The notes under the pieces: generated by a model
Databases searched by the model: none
What the model saw: only the letters and a program-made list of their open reading frames with translations
What the model was told of the DNA's origin: nothing
Assembly (NCBI GenBank): GCA_937901805.1
Contig: CALDJI010000056.1
Location: 1-25,373, forward strand
Origin: an uncultured Clostridia bacterium
Lineage (GTDB): Bacteria > Bacillota > Clostridia > Oscillospirales > Ruminococcaceae
Length of the DNA stretch: 25,373 nucleotides
Reading direction: 5' to 3'
Shown: positions 24,089 to 25,373 of the stretch, in pieces
Numbering within the stretch: the first letter of the stretch is position 1
How the letters are laid out: each line of letters starts with the position of its first letter
Translations under genes and position numbers: made by a program

Positions 24089-24120
24089 CCTTTTTCTCAA
24101 CTAAAGCGGGTGTTTCCGCG

Positions 24121-24657
24121 TCAGGCTTCACATTTGACCTCAAAAAATGCCTGCGGGTATTTACAGGCCGGACAGATTTTCGGAGCCTCCGCCCCCTCGT
24201 AGACATAGCCGCAGTTGCGGCAGATCCAGGAGACAGAAGTCGGTTTTTTGAAGACCATCTGCTGTTTTAAATCATCGCTCATTTTACGATAGCGGTCTTC
24301 GTGCATTTTCTCGATCCCCGCAACCAGCTCAAACTCTGCCGCAATTTTGGAAAAGCCCTCCTCCTTGGCAACCTGGGCGTATTCCTTATACATCTCCGAC
24401 CACTCAAAATGCTCGCCGGCCATCGCATCCCCCAGATTGTCCGTGGTGGATTTGATTGCCCCGCCGTTAATATGCTTGAGCCACATGGTCGCATGCGCCC
24501 GTTCATTTGCCGCGGTGGTATCAAAGAGATCGCCGAGGTGCTGGTATCCCTCTTTTCTGGCCTGATCCGCATAGACATTGTATTTTGTCCTTGCCTGGGA
24601 TTCCCCTGCAAATGCGGAGTAAAGATTCGCTTTTGTCCTGCTGTTTTCAAAATCCAT
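24121..24657 (-). CDS. rbr: Rubrerythrin
   Basis: A 178-residue protein. The N-terminal ferritin-like domain has its iron ligands in GESQART (about E19) and ERAH (about E52), with a second pair in GEHFEWSEMY and GIEKMHEDRY. The C-terminal rubredoxin-like domain has CRNCGY and CPACKYP, the four-cysteine iron site. Rubrerythrin reduces hydrogen peroxide to water in the cytosol of anaerobes, with electrons from NADH via a rubredoxin-type reductase. GGGAGG lies 9 nt before the ATG. It is a single-gene transcript with a strong terminator. A palindrome-like AAACGTTT near 24702-24709 lies in its upstream region. Confidence 0.96.
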   Translation of the reverse strand: MDFENSRTKANLYSAFAGESQARTKYNVYADQARKEGYQHLGDLFDTTAANERAHATMWLKHINGGAIKSTTDNLGDAMAGEHFEWSEMYKEYAQVAKEEGFSKIAAEFELVAGIEKMHEDRYRKMSDDLKQQMVFKKPTSVSWICRNCGYVYEGAEAPKICPACKYPQAFFEVKCEA

Positions 24658-24743
24658 CGTGATTTACCTCCCGAAAAAGTTTCAACCCTAGTATGGGCAG
24701 GAAACGTTTTCCCTATACCGGGAATCCCTGTTTTGGAAAGTAA

Positions 24744-24782
24744 AATCTTTTCACAGCGCAGACGGGAAACGGTGAAAAGATT
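24744..24782 (-). terminator. Inverted repeat after the GIY-YIG gene, probable terminator
   Basis: AATCTTTTCAC (24744-24754) and GTGAAAAGATT (24772-24782) form an 11-bp dyad with a 17-nt spacer. It starts at the stop codon of the minus-strand gene and the 3' arm runs into TTACTTT. The AT-rich stem makes it weaker than the others. Confidence 0.55.
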
Positions 24783-25049
24783 ATTTATAGTTTTTTCCCG
24801 ACTGTTCAATCAAGGAGAGCTTCTGCGCCCTGTTCATCCGTTTGAGACGGGCTTCCAGCCGCATAGCCTCGGAGCGATCTGCGCACGCTTTCCAGTAAAC
24901 AAGCGTGACAGGCAGGCGAGATCGGGTATATTTGGCCCCCTTCCCCCGGTTATGGCAGGCCTCTGTTCGAGATCGTTCGTCCAGCCGACATAGAGCGTGC
25001 CGTCCGCACACCGCAGCAGATAGGCGCCGGGGCATTTTCCCCTATTCAT
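24781..25049 (-). pseudogene. GIY-YIG nuclease-domain protein (UPF0213/YhbQ type) with one-base frameshift
   Basis: Frame one starts at ATG 25049 and gives the GIY-YIG core as GAYLLRCADGTLYVGWTNDLEQR. Frame two continues with ACHNRGKGAKYTRSRLPVTLVY and EAMRLEARLKRMNRAQKLSLIE, the rest of the family pattern. The switch is near 24960, where one base (most simply a G in AGGCC) is missing. Restoring it gives 89 residues, the normal size. The start overlaps the stop of the upstream dehydrogenase gene by eight bases. Family members are small DNA-binding, nuclease-like proteins. True decay and sequence error cannot be separated here. Confidence 0.8.
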
Positions 25050-25373
25050 GGGAATCCGGGCGGTATTCCCACCCCTCATCGGCATGGTAGACCATCCGGC
25101 GGGACATCCCGCCGTCCACCACAAGATCCGCGCCGTTGATAAAATCATTTTCCTCCCTGCACAAAAACAGGGCGGCGCGGGCGATATCCTCCGGGGCACC
25201 TACTCTGGCGGAAGGGTGCTGGAGGAGATCCCCTTTGCTATACTGCGGACGGAAGGATGGGTCCTTCGTCCCCTGCGTCTCAATCCAGCCGGGGGAGATG
25301 GAATTGCCCCGTACTTTTCCCGCCAGGCTGACCGCCATGGCATGGGTAAGTGCGGAAATCCCCCCTTTGGCGG
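25042..25373 (-). CDS. Short-chain dehydrogenase/reductase, C-terminal part
   Basis: The window edge cuts the N-terminal part with the NAD(P)-binding GxxxGxG motif and the active-site tyrosine. What remains begins AKGGISALTHAMA, whose lysine is the active-site lysine of the YxxxK motif. It continues with VRGNSISPGWIETQG, VGAPEDIARAALFLC and GADLVVDGG, all standard for the classical SDR family. It is a cytosolic oxidoreductase of unknown substrate. The C-terminus has a short extension after VVDGGMSRRM. Confidence 0.9.
   Translation of the reverse strand, partial: AKGGISALTHAMAVSLAGKVRGNSISPGWIETQGTKDPSFRPQYSKGDLLQHPSARVGAPEDIARAALFLCREENDFINGADLVVDGGMSRRMVYHADEGWEYRPDSHE

Noticed and set aside
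23930..24100. N-terminal extension of YwbE
   Set aside because: The promoter and GGAGG site lie just before ATG 23929, and the family is about 65-70 residues.
1..25373. CRISPR arrays, tRNA or rRNA genes, insertion sequences
   Set aside because: No regularly spaced repeats, cloverleaf patterns, rRNA stretches or transposase frames were seen on either strand by eye.

Overview
The window reads as a chromosomal segment of a Gram-positive, spore-forming anaerobe of the Clostridia, probably an Oscillospiraceae/Ruminococcaceae-like gut organism. The evidence is the spore-germination gene ypeB, a class B sortase, rubrerythrin (anaerobe oxidative stress), DUF896 and YwbE small proteins, a ThiI without rhodanese domain, strong GGAGG ribosome sites and canonical sigma-A promoters. 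There are no rRNA or tRNA genes, no CRISPR array, no insertion sequence and no integrase. The taxonomic placement is inference from gene content.

Layout. 1-1634 (minus): a partial protein-kinase-like gene cut by the window edge, a structured spacer, and a GNAT acetyltransferase. 1774-5184 (plus): a large YfhO-type membrane protein whose frame is broken by a 7-bp tandem duplication, then a TauE/TSUP-type transporter split into two half-size genes. 5250-7124 (minus operon): class B sortase, histidine phosphatase, RuvX. 7413-10516 (minus): DUF896, then a tightly overlapping module of alpha/beta hydrolase, condensation-fold acyltransferase-like protein and a zinc-ribbon membrane protein. 10657-15632 (minus operon): cysteine desulfurase, ThiI, then an 880-residue fusion of a CinA-like protein to an extracellular sortase-like domain that has lost all three catalytic residues. 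15836-17182 (plus): ypeB without an adjacent sleB. 17464-20247 (plus): an MmeI-type single-chain restriction-modification enzyme with an AT-richer C-terminal third. 20574-21938 (minus): MATE exporter. 22226-22744 (plus): cyclophilin. 22800-23929 (minus operon): YwbE, ArsC/Spx-like protein and a lipoprotein with a one-base frameshift. 24121-24657 (minus): rubrerythrin. 24781-25373 (minus): a frameshifted GIY-YIG protein and the C-terminal part of a short-chain dehydrogenase.

How genes connect. The cysteine desulfurase (sulfur donor) and ThiI (tRNA 4-thiouridine) form a clear pathway pair, and the CinA/pseudosortase fusion is the third gene of that operon. An apparently active sortase B lies about 3.5 kb away in a separate operon, so the window holds one catalytic and one dead sortase fold. 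The hydrolase/acyltransferase/zinc-ribbon trio has the look of one ester- or lipid-modifying pathway, with no substrate visible.

The strongest candidate for something undescribed is the CinA-transmembrane-pseudosortase fusion: both the CinA motifs and the sortase triad are degenerate, yet the frame is intact over 880 codons. Three other genes (yfhO, the lipoprotein, GIY-YIG) carry single indels. These could be true inactivation, reversible slippage or draft-assembly error, and they need read-level checking before any biology is drawn from them.
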